A DNA stretch of 64,000 bases from NCBI RefSeq assembly GCF_028553885.1, contig NZ_CP067169.1, positions 620,001 through 684,000 on the forward strand, in the 5' to 3' direction. Within the stretch, counting starts at the first letter, position 1. Every line of letters starts with the position of its first letter. The position numbers and the translations under genes are program-made. Below the pieces are notes generated by a model. That model did not search any database and was not told where the DNA came from. It saw only the letters and a program-made list of their open reading frames with translations. Below, one piece after another: positions 46,493 through 54,268 of the stretch. Origin of the DNA: Paracoccus aestuarii. GTDB lineage: Bacteria > Pseudomonadota > Alphaproteobacteria > Rhodobacterales > Rhodobacteraceae.

Positions 46493-48703
46493 TTACTGCG
46501 CCAGCAGGTCGGTGATCCGGCGGACCGAGGCGCGACGGTTCTCGCGAATGTCGCCTTCGGCGCGGATGCGCAGGAACTGCTCGCCATAGCCTTGGGTCAC
46601 CATGTTCTCCGGCGGAACGTCGAAATATTCCGCCAAGGCCAAGGCCACGGATTCCGCGCGGCGGTCCGACAGGGCCAGGTTGGCGGCGTCCGATCCGACC
46701 GTGTCGGTGTGACCCTCGATCAGGAAGATCTCGCGCGGGTTGGCGGCGACGGCATCCTGGATCGTGCGGCCCAGGGATTGCAGGCTCTGCGCCTGATCGG
46801 CGCGGATCGCGGCCGACCCGGTGTCGAAGGTGATCGCGTCGATATTGACCGGCGCGACCAGCGCCCGCACCTCGGGGATGTTGCGGATCTGCGACAGGGT
46901 GAAGCGGCGGTCGAAGCTCGATTCGCGCAGCAGGGCCTCGCGCAGCTGCTCCTCGTTCAGGGGCTGGGTGCTGGTCTGGACCGGGGTTGCCGCCGGGGGC
47001 AGCTGGGCCACGTTGACGGGCTGGACGTCGACCGTGTCGTCGATCAGCCGCGTCGTGGTGCCATCGGCCGAAACCAGCGTGCGGCGCAGGACCTGCAGGT
47101 TCGCGTCGCGGATGGTCACGATGCGGCTGCCATCGGCGCGGGTCACGATCGTGCGCGACGATCCGTCGTCGAAATTCTCGGTTGTGACGGTGGAGCCGGG
47201 CTGGCGCAGCAGCGCCACGTCGTCGCGAATGACCTCCTGGCTGCCATCCGGGCGGGTGACGACCACGCGGTCGGGCGCCGATAGGGCGACCTGGCGGTTG
47301 TTGTTCAGGTAGGACCCGACCGCCAGCGCACCCAGACCCAGCAGCAGGGCGTTGCGCAGGTTGTTGTTGTCACCGCTGTCCTGGCTCTGCTGGCCCTGGA
47401 CGCCCGAGGCGGCCAGCGCGTCGCGCAGGTTGGTGGTGAAATCCTCGCCCGAGGAGCGGCTGTTCTCCTCGGTCACCTGTTCCTCGGTGACCTCGCCAGT
47501 GCCTTCCTCGGCCTCCAGCGCGGCGGCCGAGGACGGGGTCGCGGCCTCGGCGGCCTCGCGGCTGATCTCGGTTTCCGGGGTGTCCTCTTCGGCTGCGCGC
47601 AGCTGCATCTGGCCGTTCTGGCCGACGCGGTACATCTGCGCCTCGACCGGGGCCAGGCGCAGCTCGCCCGCGCCGTTCGTCTCGACCACGACGCCCGAGG
47701 GGGTCATCGCCCGGCCGCCATCGGCGCAGGGGAAGGCGCTGCCGTCGAGGCAGGTCAGCGATTCGGCGGTCAGGCCGGCATCGACCTCGCCCGACAGGAC
47801 ATTGGCCAGGCCCGGCAGGGACTGGGACCGCTCGGCCTGGACGCTGCCCGCGGCAAGCGCCAAGGCACCGGCGGTCGCAGCTGCGCCTGACTGGCCGCGC
47901 AGGGCCTCGGCCAGGTCGTCGACGATGCTGCTGTCATCGGCCTTGTCGGCCTGGGCCGCCTCGGCGGGCTGGTCCTCGGCGTCATCGGCGGAAGTCGCCT
48001 CGGTGGGCTGGTCCTCGGTCGCGGTGGTCTCGGCGGGGGCATCCTCCTGCGCGCGCAGGGCCTCGGCCAGGTCATCCGCGTCGTCATTGGATTCGGCTGG
48101 GGCAGCACGCTCGGGGCGGTTGCCGGGGCGCGTGCCTTCCTCGCGCTGCGGACGGGCGCGCGGCGCGGCCGAGGATTCGGGCGCGGTCTGAGCTTCGGCG
48201 GCCTGAGCTTCGGCGGCCTGAGCTTCGGCGGCGGGGGCTTCTGCCGGGGTCTCCTCGGGGGCGGCCTCATCGGCGGCCTCCTCCTCAACGGGGTCCTCCT
48301 CGGTCATCGCCTCGGGCTCGGCGGGGGTCTCAGGCTCTTCGGCGGGCTCTTCCACGGGGGCGGGCTCGGGCTGGGGTTCCTCGACGGGCTCGGCCTCGGG
48401 TTCCGACTCGGCGGGGGCCTCGGCCTCCGGGTCGGTCATGCCCTGATAGAGATCGCCGCCATCCTGCGGGCCGTCCTCGGCCTCGTCGGTGGCGTCGTCC
48501 TCGTCTTCGACGGCCTCCTCGGCGGGGACCAGCGGGGGCAGGTCGGCCTGCTCGGCCTCGGTCTGGGCCTGGGCCAGGACCAGCGGGCTGGGCGCGCGAT
48601 CCTGGGCCGCGCCCGCGGTCAGCGGCTGTGCCATCGCCAGATGCGGCGCCAGCAGCGACAGGCAGGCGGCGACAGCCGTGGAGTTGTGGATGATCCGGCG
48701 CAT
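46493..48703 (-). CDS. OmpA-family protein with long acidic low-complexity region
   Basis: A 736-residue envelope protein. A signal peptide (AAACLSLLAPHLAMAQ) is followed by ~230 residues dominated by Ala, Glu, Pro and Asp (EEPQPEPAPVEEPAEEPETP and similar), with a hydrophobic patch later (NNLRNALLLGLGALAVGSYL). Then come beta-type repeats with RPDGSQEVIRDD and TRADGSRIVTIRD, and a C-terminal OmpA peptidoglycan-binding domain (LIEGHTDTVGSDAANLALSDRRAESVA with the diaminopimelate-binding Asp and Arg). It may tether outer membrane and cell wall, with the acidic part extending through the periplasm. AAGGGAG before the ATG supports the start. Confidence 0.9.
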   Translation of the reverse strand: MRRIIHNSTAVAACLSLLAPHLAMAQPLTAGAAQDRAPSPLVLAQAQTEAEQADLPPLVPAEEAVEDEDDATDEAEDGPQDGGDLYQGMTDPEAEAPAESEPEAEPVEEPQPEPAPVEEPAEEPETPAEPEAMTEEDPVEEEAADEAAPEETPAEAPAAEAQAAEAQAAEAQTAPESSAAPRARPQREEGTRPGNRPERAAPAESNDDADDLAEALRAQEDAPAETTATEDQPTEATSADDAEDQPAEAAQADKADDSSIVDDLAEALRGQSGAAATAGALALAAGSVQAERSQSLPGLANVLSGEVDAGLTAESLTCLDGSAFPCADGGRAMTPSGVVVETNGAGELRLAPVEAQMYRVGQNGQMQLRAAEEDTPETEISREAAEAATPSSAAALEAEEGTGEVTEEQVTEENSRSSGEDFTTNLRDALAASGVQGQQSQDSGDNNNLRNALLLGLGALAVGSYLNNNRQVALSAPDRVVVTRPDGSQEVIRDDVALLRQPGSTVTTENFDDGSSRTIVTRADGSRIVTIRDANLQVLRRTLVSADGTTTRLIDDTVDVQPVNVAQLPPAATPVQTSTQPLNEEQLREALLRESSFDRRFTLSQIRNIPEVRALVAPVNIDAITFDTGSAAIRADQAQSLQSLGRTIQDAVAANPREIFLIEGHTDTVGSDAANLALSDRRAESVALALAEYFDVPPENMVTQGYGEQFLRIRAEGDIRENRRASVRRITDLLAQ

Positions 48704-48812
48704 GATGTGCTCCCTTCAGGAATACCGAACAAGTCTGCTGGCGGTTTAACAGGTGCTTGCGCAAAGGGTTCCCAAACTTGCCGTGACCCCGTCGTGAAGG
48801 GCCGGGCATGCG

Positions 48813-48838
48813 AAAGGCCGCACCCGGGGGCGCGGCCT
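48813..48838 (-). terminator. Terminator of the sulfate-assimilation operon
   Basis: A stem AGGCCGC / GCGGCCT, read on the minus strand, is followed by TTTCG, 26 bases after the fpr stop. Confidence 0.7.
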
Positions 48839-48864
48839 GAACCCGGTCACGGGGATGGGGCCGA

Positions 48865-49701
48865 TCAGACGCCTTCGCCGACGAAGGCCTTTTCGACCAC
48901 GAATTCGCGCGGATCGGAATTGGCGCCCTCGTTCATGCCGAAACCCTCCAGCACGGCCTTGACGTCGACATTGAAGGCTAGGCTGCCGCAGATCATCGCG
49001 CGGTCTTGGGCCGGGTCGATCGGCGGCAGGCCCAGATCGGCCAGCACCTTGCCCGAGGCCAGGTTGTCCGTGATCCGACCCATCAGCGGCGTCTCCTCGC
49101 GCGTGGTGGTCGGATAATAGAGCAGGCGGCTGGCGAAATCCTCGCCGTAGAGCTCGCTCAGCAGCGGGTCGTCGCGCAGGTTCTGGACCAGCTGGGCGCC
49201 GTAGGTCAGCTCCTCGGCGGTGCGGCAGGTATGCATCATGATGACCTGCTCGTAGCGCTCATAGGTCTCGGGGTCGCGCATCAGGCTGGCAAAGGGCGCG
49301 ATGCCGGTGCCGGTGGCCAGAAACCACAACCGCTTGCCCGGCAGCAGCGCGTCGAGGACCAGGGTGCCGACGGGTTTCGGGCGCAGGATGATCTGGTCGC
49401 CCGGCTTGATATGCTGCAGCCGCGAGGTCAGCGGCCCGTCCGGCACGATGATGGAATAGAATTCCAGCTCGTCATCCCAATTGGGCGAGGCGATGGAATA
49501 GGCCCGCAGGATCGGCTTGCCGTTATCGCCCGGCAGGCCGATCATCACGAATTCGCCCGACCGGAAGCGCAGGCTGGCTGGCCGCGTCACCCGGAACGAG
49601 AACAGGCTGTCGGTCCATTTCGTCACCGCGGTAACGGTCTGCGCATCCGGCAGCGTCTTGGTGGGGGCGTCGGCATTCGTCACGGGCAAATCCAGGGTCA
49701 T
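48865..49701 (-). CDS. fpr: Ferredoxin-NADP(+) reductase
   Basis: A 278-residue FAD flavoprotein of the bacterial FPR type. Motifs are FRVTRPASLRFRSGEFVMIGL and RAYSIASPNWDDELEFYSI (FAD binding, RxYS), LFLATGTGIAPFASLMRD-like WFLATGTGIAPFASLMRDPE (NADPH pyrophosphate binding) and the C-terminal FVVEKAFVGEGV. Last gene of the cys operon; it likely reduces ferredoxin for the sulfite reductase. The ATG at 49701 (weak GGAA before it) and at 49716 are both in frame; the conserved region starts after either. Confidence 0.93.
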   Translation of the reverse strand: MTLDLPVTNADAPTKTLPDAQTVTAVTKWTDSLFSFRVTRPASLRFRSGEFVMIGLPGDNGKPILRAYSIASPNWDDELEFYSIIVPDGPLTSRLQHIKPGDQIILRPKPVGTLVLDALLPGKRLWFLATGTGIAPFASLMRDPETYERYEQVIMMHTCRTAEELTYGAQLVQNLRDDPLLSELYGEDFASRLLYYPTTTREETPLMGRITDNLASGKVLADLGLPPIDPAQDRAMICGSLAFNVDVKAVLEGFGMNEGANSDPREFVVEKAFVGEGV

Positions 49702-49747
49702 GGTCGTTCCAGTCATTCTTACGGGATGGGGCGGGCGGGCGAAAGCC

Positions 49748-50134
49748 TCAGCCCGCAAGCTGCGCCCGATGGTCCCAGTCCTTCCAGTCGGCGCGGGCGC
49801 GCCACTGATCCTCGGGCTGGCGGGCGGCGATGTCGGGGGCGACCTCGACCTCGTCGAAGCCGACACGGCGGGCCATCGCGTATTGATCCGCGATCAGCCG
49901 GCCCGTCGCGCGCAGGCGGCCCGTGTAGCCCAGCTCCCGCAGGCGTCGGGCCAAGGTGAAGCCGCGCCCGTCGCTGAAGGCCGGAAAGTCGATGCCGATC
50001 AGCGCCGCGTCGAGGTGATCCGACAGCGTGGCGGGCGGGGTATCGGGGGCCAAGGTGACCGCGGGCTGATCCTCGATCGGGTGGAACCCGTCATCACGGG
50101 CCAGGACGGGCTGGCTGTTCAACTGCTCGCTCAT
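49748..50134 (-). CDS. DUF934 protein, sulfite-reduction partner
   Basis: A 128-residue protein of DUF934. Typical features are IGIDFPAFSDGRGFTLARRLRELGYTGRLRATGRLIADQYAMARRVGFDEVEV. Members are almost always encoded with sulfite reductase and CysH and are needed for sulfite reduction in some species (CysX/YvgQ-associated partner), but the biochemical function is not established. The start overlaps the cysH stop (ATGA). Confidence 0.9.
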   Translation of the reverse strand: MSEQLNSQPVLARDDGFHPIEDQPAVTLAPDTPPATLSDHLDAALIGIDFPAFSDGRGFTLARRLRELGYTGRLRATGRLIADQYAMARRVGFDEVEVAPDIAARQPEDQWRARADWKDWDHRAQLAG

Positions 50135-50862
50135 GCCGAGACCTTTCCGCGGACCATGCGCCCGCCAATGAAGTGAATGCCGCATTCGGATTTCTCCTGG
50201 CCCCGCCAGCGGCCTGACCGGGGATCCTCGCCCGGCTTGACGGGCGAGGTGCAGGGCGCGCAGCCGATCGAGGGGTAGCCCTGCGCCACCAGCGGATGCC
50301 GGGGCAGGCGGTTCTCGATCATGTAATCCTGCACATCCTCGGGGCGCCAATGCGCAAGCGGGTTCACGCGCAGCCGCGCGGGGGGTTCGGGCTCGAAGAA
50401 TTCCAGGGCGGCGCGCTGGCCGTTCTGGAACCGCTTGCGGCCCGTGATCCAGGCGTCATAGCCCGACAGGACCCGCTCCAGCGGGACCGTCTTGCGGAAA
50501 TCGCAGCAGGCGTCGGGGTTCACCTTGTGCAGGGTGCCGTCCGGGTCATGGGCGGCGATCTCGGTATCGCTGGCCGTGATCACCTGCACATCGGTCAGGC
50601 CCAGCTTGGCCGAGACCTCGCGCTGATAGGCCAGCGTCTCGGGGAACAGCATTTGCGTGTCGATGAACAGGACCGGCAGGCCCGGCGCGACGCGGCTGAC
50701 CATATGCAGCAGCACCACCGATTCCGCCCCGAAGGACGAGACCAGCGCCACCCGCCCCAGATCGGGGTCGCTGACCGCGCGGCGCAGGACCTCGATCGCC
50801 GCGTGATGGCGATAGCGGTCATTCAGCCGCCCGGCGCGCGTGTCCAGGTTGCCGTCAAGCAT
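50131..50862 (-). CDS. cysH: Phosphoadenylyl/adenylyl-sulfate reductase
   Basis: Reduces activated sulfate to sulfite using thioredoxin. The 243-residue protein has VALVSSFGAESVVLLHMVSRV (PP-loop), FIDTQMLFPETLAYQ and the catalytic EKSECGIH. Two more motifs, DACCDFRK and GCAPC, supply the four cysteines that bind a [4Fe-4S] cluster, so it is of the assimilatory APS-reductase type rather than the cluster-free E. coli PAPS reductase. Overlaps sulfite reductase by 8 bases and DUF934 by 4. Start ATG at 50862. Confidence 0.94.
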   Translation of the reverse strand: MLDGNLDTRAGRLNDRYRHHAAIEVLRRAVSDPDLGRVALVSSFGAESVVLLHMVSRVAPGLPVLFIDTQMLFPETLAYQREVSAKLGLTDVQVITASDTEIAAHDPDGTLHKVNPDACCDFRKTVPLERVLSGYDAWITGRKRFQNGQRAALEFFEPEPPARLRVNPLAHWRPEDVQDYMIENRLPRHPLVAQGYPSIGCAPCTSPVKPGEDPRSGRWRGQEKSECGIHFIGGRMVRGKVSA

Positions 50863-52513
50863 CGGCCTGCGCCGGATAAAGGGCGGCCTTGAAGGGCGCG
50901 GGGCCCAGCCTGCGATAGGCGTCGATGAAGCGTTCGGACGCGTCCTGCCGGACCTCCAGATAGGCGCGCAGCAGGCGGTCGATGGCGGGCACGACCTCCT
51001 CGGCCGGAAAGCCCGCCCCGGCGCGTTCGCCGATAGCCGGGATGTCATAGGCATCGCCGCCAAGCGTGATCTGGTAGTTCTCGACCCCGGCACGATCCAG
51101 GCCCAGGATGCCGATATGGCCCAGATGGTGATGCCCGCAGGCATTGATGCAGCCCGAGATGCGGATGTTGAGGTTGCCGATCTCCTCCTCCAAGTCCACG
51201 GCGCGGAAATGGTCGGCGATCTCCTCGGCGATGGGGATGGAGCGCGCGGTGGCCAGCGCGCAGTAATCCATGCCGGGGCAGGCGATGATGTCGCTGGTCA
51301 GGCCCGCATTGGCCGTGGCGAGGCCCGCCGCCTTCAGCGCGTCATAGAGCGCAGGCAGGTCGGATTTATGGACATGCGGCAGGGCGACGTTCTGGTCATG
51401 CATCACCCGCAGGTCGGCATGGCCATAGCGTTCGGCCAGATCGGCCAGCAGGCGCATCTGATCCGCGCTGGCATCGCCCGGCGTCTGGCCCGGCGCCTTG
51501 AAGGTCACCACGACGCTGGCATAGCCGTCGATCCGGTGCGGATGCAGGTTCGTGTCGGTCCAGCTGCGGAAGGCGGGGTTCGCGGCGCGCGCGGCCTCGT
51601 AAACCTCGGTCGCGGCATTGCGGAAGGCGGGGGCGCGGAAACGGTCCTTGAAGATCGCCAAGGCCTCGCGGTCGGCGCCGCGGAAATCGCGGCGGCGGGC
51701 CAGGAACTCCTCCTCGATCTCGGCGCGCATGACGTCAAGGCCGCGCTCATGCACGGTGATCTTGATGCGGGCCTTGTACTTGTTGTCGCGGCGGCCCGAG
51801 AGGTTGTAGGTCGCGATGATCGCCTCGACATAGGGCAGCAGGTCCTCCTCGGGCAGGAAGTCGCGCACGACCTTGCCCAGCATCGGCGTGCGGCCAAGGC
51901 CCCCGCCGATCCAGACCTCGAAGCCGATCTTGCCGTCGCGCTCCACCAGCCGCAGGCCGATGTCATGGGCGGCGATGACAGCACGGTCCTTCTTGCCGCC
52001 GGAAATGGCGATCTTGAACTTGCGCGGCAGGAACTGGAATTCGGCATGGTCGGTGGACCAGCTGCGCAGCAGTTCCGCATAGGGGCGGGGATCCGTCACC
52101 TCGTCGAAGGCCGCGCCCGCGAAGGCGTCGGTGGTCACGTTGCGGATCGTGTTGCCGCTGGTCTGGATCGCATGCATGCCGACATCGGCCAGCGCGTCTA
52201 GCATATCGGGGATGTCCACCAGCCGGGGCCAGTTGAACTGGATGTTCTGGCGGGTGGTCCAGTGGCCATAGCCCTTGTCATAGGTCTGGGCCAGATGGGC
52301 CAGGGTGCGCATCTGGTCGGGGCTGATCGTGCCATAGGGGATGGCCACGCGCAGCATATAGGCATGCAGCTGCAGATAGACGCCGTTCATCAGGCGCAGC
52401 GGCTTGAATTCATCTTCCGACAGGCTGCCGTTCAGGCGACGTTCGACCTGATCGCGGAACTGGGCCGCGCGGTGGCGCACATAGTCGGTCTCGACGGGGC
52501 GGACATCAAACAT
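50855..52513 (-). CDS. Nitrite/sulfite reductase, siroheme and Fe-S hemoprotein
   Basis: Reduces sulfite to sulfide in cysteine synthesis. The 552-residue protein has two ferredoxin-like half domains (IPYGTISPDQMRTLAHLAQTYDKGYGHWTTRQNIQFNWPRL) and the siroheme/[4Fe-4S] motifs CPGMDYC and ISGCINACGHHHLGHIG. The adjacent cysH, DUF934 and reductase genes point to sulfite as the substrate rather than nitrite. The ATG at 52513 overlaps the DUF2849 stop by 8 bases; longer upstream frames are shadows. Confidence 0.95.
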   Translation of the reverse strand: MFDVRPVETDYVRHRAAQFRDQVERRLNGSLSEDEFKPLRLMNGVYLQLHAYMLRVAIPYGTISPDQMRTLAHLAQTYDKGYGHWTTRQNIQFNWPRLVDIPDMLDALADVGMHAIQTSGNTIRNVTTDAFAGAAFDEVTDPRPYAELLRSWSTDHAEFQFLPRKFKIAISGGKKDRAVIAAHDIGLRLVERDGKIGFEVWIGGGLGRTPMLGKVVRDFLPEEDLLPYVEAIIATYNLSGRRDNKYKARIKITVHERGLDVMRAEIEEEFLARRRDFRGADREALAIFKDRFRAPAFRNAATEVYEAARAANPAFRSWTDTNLHPHRIDGYASVVVTFKAPGQTPGDASADQMRLLADLAERYGHADLRVMHDQNVALPHVHKSDLPALYDALKAAGLATANAGLTSDIIACPGMDYCALATARSIPIAEEIADHFRAVDLEEEIGNLNIRISGCINACGHHHLGHIGILGLDRAGVENYQITLGGDAYDIPAIGERAGAGFPAEEVVPAIDRLLRAYLEVRQDASERFIDAYRRLGPAPFKAALYPAQADA

Positions 52514-52829
52514 GGGCGTCCTCCTTTGCCTGAATGCCGTGGAAATAGTTGGACGGGCCGCGCTGGCGGAAGGCCTCGCGGAAATGGACGGGCTCGGGGC
52601 CGTCGGGGCCGCGCTTGGCCTCGACCAGATAGGGGCCGACGACCAGACCGGCCTGGCCGATCGCGTCCAGCAGGGCCAGATCGGCGATGGCCTCGTCCTC
52701 GAAGACGGTGGCGCGCTTGGGGTCCGGGGTCCAGCCGCCGTCGCACATCCAGACGTTATGGCCTTCGCGCAGGTCGTTGGCGGTGATGACACCGGGACGG
52801 GCAGGGGTGGGCGTGAAGGCTTTGCTCAT
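52506..52829 (-). CDS. DUF2849 protein
   Basis: A 107-residue cytoplasmic protein of unknown function. GVITANDLREGHNVWMCDGGWTPD followed by ATVFEDEAIADLALLDAIGQAG and VVGPYLVEAK is typical for DUF2849. In alphaproteobacteria it is encoded at the start of the sulfite reductase operon, often after the siroheme synthase gene, which is not present here. GAGGTCCGAG before the ATG supports the start. First gene of the five-gene cys operon. Confidence 0.9.
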   Translation of the reverse strand: MSKAFTPTPARPGVITANDLREGHNVWMCDGGWTPDPKRATVFEDEAIADLALLDAIGQAGLVVGPYLVEAKRGPDGPEPVHFREAFRQRGPSNYFHGIQAKEDAHV

Positions 52830-52853
52830 GACTCGGACCTCGGTTCTGATGCC

Positions 52854-52874
52854 TTCTATATAGAATTTCGTTCT
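52854..52874. promoter_or_regulatory. Candidate Lrp-type operator in the cys divergent gap
   Basis: A perfect 12-bp palindrome TTCTATATAGAA (52854-52865) is followed by TTCG and another TTCT (52871-52874), making repeated TTCT/AGAA half sites in an unusually AT-rich patch between the DUF2849 and Lrp-type genes. Confidence 0.55.
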
Positions 52875-52928
52875 GGATTCTTGCGAGTGGTCGGGCGAAA
52901 TAAGGACGATGCCATGCAAGGACGCGCC

Positions 52929-53450
52929 ATGACGGAACCAGGTTCGCAAAACCCCCCAAGCCCGCAAACCCCCGTCCGGCTGGACGAGGTGGACCGCAAA
53001 ATCCTGTCCCTGCTGCAGCGCGACGCCAGCCTGTCGCTGGACCAGATCGCCGAGCGGGTGGGGGCCTCCAAGACCCCGGTCTGGAACCGCATCCGCAAGC
53101 TGCGCGAGGCGGGCGTGATCCGCCGCCAGGTCGCCATCCTGGACCCCGAGGCCTTGGGGCTGGAGGCCTGCTTCTTCGTGCTGATCCGCACAAGTGAACA
53201 TGACCGGGACTGGGCGGCGCGGTTCCTCAAGGCGCTGCGCGACCGCCCCGAGGTGATCGAGGCGCATCGGCTGGCGGGCGATATCGACTATATCCTGAAG
53301 GTGCAGGTCAGGAATGCCCGCGCCTATGACCGGTTCTACCAGTCGCTGATCGCGGAGGTGAAGATCCACAACGTCACCGCCCTGCTGTCGATGGAGGAGA
53401 TCAAGTCCAGCAGCGCCCTGCCCATCCCGGAGGGCGAGATCCATGGCTGA
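52929..53450 (+). CDS. Lrp/AsnC-family regulator, likely of the cys operon
   Basis: A 173-residue regulator. The N-terminal HTH is VDRKILSLLQRDASLSLDQIAERVGASKTPVWNRIRKLREAGVI and the C-terminal RAM ligand-binding domain CFFVLIRTSEHDRDW, with HRLAGDIDYILKVQVRNARAYDRFYQ. It is divergent from the sulfate-assimilation operon with palindromic half sites in between, so it probably regulates that operon and itself; the ligand may be a sulfur amino acid (inference). Two ATGs (52914, 52929) both have AAGGA at a suitable distance. Confidence 0.92.
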   Translation: MTEPGSQNPPSPQTPVRLDEVDRKILSLLQRDASLSLDQIAERVGASKTPVWNRIRKLREAGVIRRQVAILDPEALGLEACFFVLIRTSEHDRDWAARFLKALRDRPEVIEAHRLAGDIDYILKVQVRNARAYDRFYQSLIAEVKIHNVTALLSMEEIKSSSALPIPEGEIHG

Positions 53451-53790
53451 CTGGGTGATCTGGCACAAGCCGAGCTGTTCGACCTCGCGTTGGGTGCTGG
53501 CGGCGCTGCGCGATGCGGGGGTCGACCCGGTGATCCGCGACTATGTGGCCGATCCGCCGGATGCGGCCACGATCCGCGCGGCGCTGGCGCAGGCGGGCAT
53601 CGGCGCGCGCGACCTGCTGCGCCGCAAGGAGCCGCTGGCCCGCGACCTGGACCTGCGGCAGCAGGAGGATCCCGACCGGATCATCGCCGCCATGGCCGCC
53701 CATCCGATCCTGATCGAGCGGCCCTTGGTCCTTCATCCCGGCGGCGGGCTGCTCTGCCGCCCCAAGGAGCGGGTGGCCGAGATCCTCTAG
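53443..53790 (+). CDS. ArsC/Spx-family protein (YfgD-like)
   Basis: A 115-residue thioredoxin-fold protein. WHKPSCSTSRWVLAALRDAG carries the single catalytic Cys (in ArsC: NPxCGTSR; here PSCSTSR), and IRDYVADPPDAATIRAAL and RKEPLARDL follow; the late motif HPILIERPLVL matches arsenate reductase (HPILVERPIV). No other ars gene is near, so arsenate reduction is not assured; YfgD-type relatives have unknown roles. It overlaps the regulator gene by 8 bases. Confidence 0.87.
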   Translation: MADWVIWHKPSCSTSRWVLAALRDAGVDPVIRDYVADPPDAATIRAALAQAGIGARDLLRRKEPLARDLDLRQQEDPDRIIAAMAAHPILIERPLVLHPGGGLLCRPKERVAEIL

Positions 53791-54260
53791 GGTTCGATGG
53801 GCGCAAAGGCCCCGACCGAGATCCCCAGAAGCAGCCAGCGCCGCCCCTCGCGGCCCAGGACCAGGTCGAAGCTGACATGGCGCGGCTGCAGGGGGACATA
53901 GCCGGTCAGGCGCATCTCCTGGCCGCTGTCGCTGAGATCGGTCTGCAGGATCACCGGATCGACCACCATCGCCTGCAGCAGGTCCAGACGTTCGGCCCGG
54001 ATCGCGGTGAACAGGCCCGCCAGCCGCGTCGGATCGTTGGCCGCCGCGAAATCCGGCGCCGCATAGTCGCGCAGCACGGTGTAATTGCCCGTCCAGTTGC
54101 CGTGATTGACCGCCGCCAGCACGTCGCGGATCAGCGCGGTGGCGTAGCTGGCCTCGACCAGCGGCGCATCGCCGGTCTCGGGCGCCGGTTCCTGCGCCGC
54201 CACCGGCAGGGCCAGGGCAAAGGCGAGGGGCAGCGCAAGCGCCGCCCTCCGGATCGTCAT
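53787..54260 (-). CDS. Secreted protein of unknown function downstream of the autotransporter
   Basis: A 157-residue product with a signal peptide (RRAALALPLAFALALPVAAQ). The mature part (ASYATALIRDVLAAVNHGNWTGNYTVLRDYAAPDFAAANDPTRLAGLF) looks like a small alpha+beta domain resembling those of SnoaL/DUF4864-like secreted proteins, but I do not recognise it firmly. It starts 8 bases after the autotransporter stop, with TAAGGG before the ATG, so it is likely co-expressed and may assist the adhesin. The end overlaps the convergent ArsC-like gene by 4 bases. Confidence 0.75.
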   Translation of the reverse strand: MTIRRAALALPLAFALALPVAAQEPAPETGDAPLVEASYATALIRDVLAAVNHGNWTGNYTVLRDYAAPDFAAANDPTRLAGLFTAIRAERLDLLQAMVVDPVILQTDLSDSGQEMRLTGYVPLQPRHVSFDLVLGREGRRWLLLGISVGAFAPIEP

Positions 54261-54268
54261 GCGGGCCC

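Noticed and set aside
47352..48191. Open frame of 279 codons on the plus strand over the OmpA-family gene
   Set aside because: It is a Ser/Ala-rich complement of the acidic Ala/Glu-rich repeats and has no support of its own.
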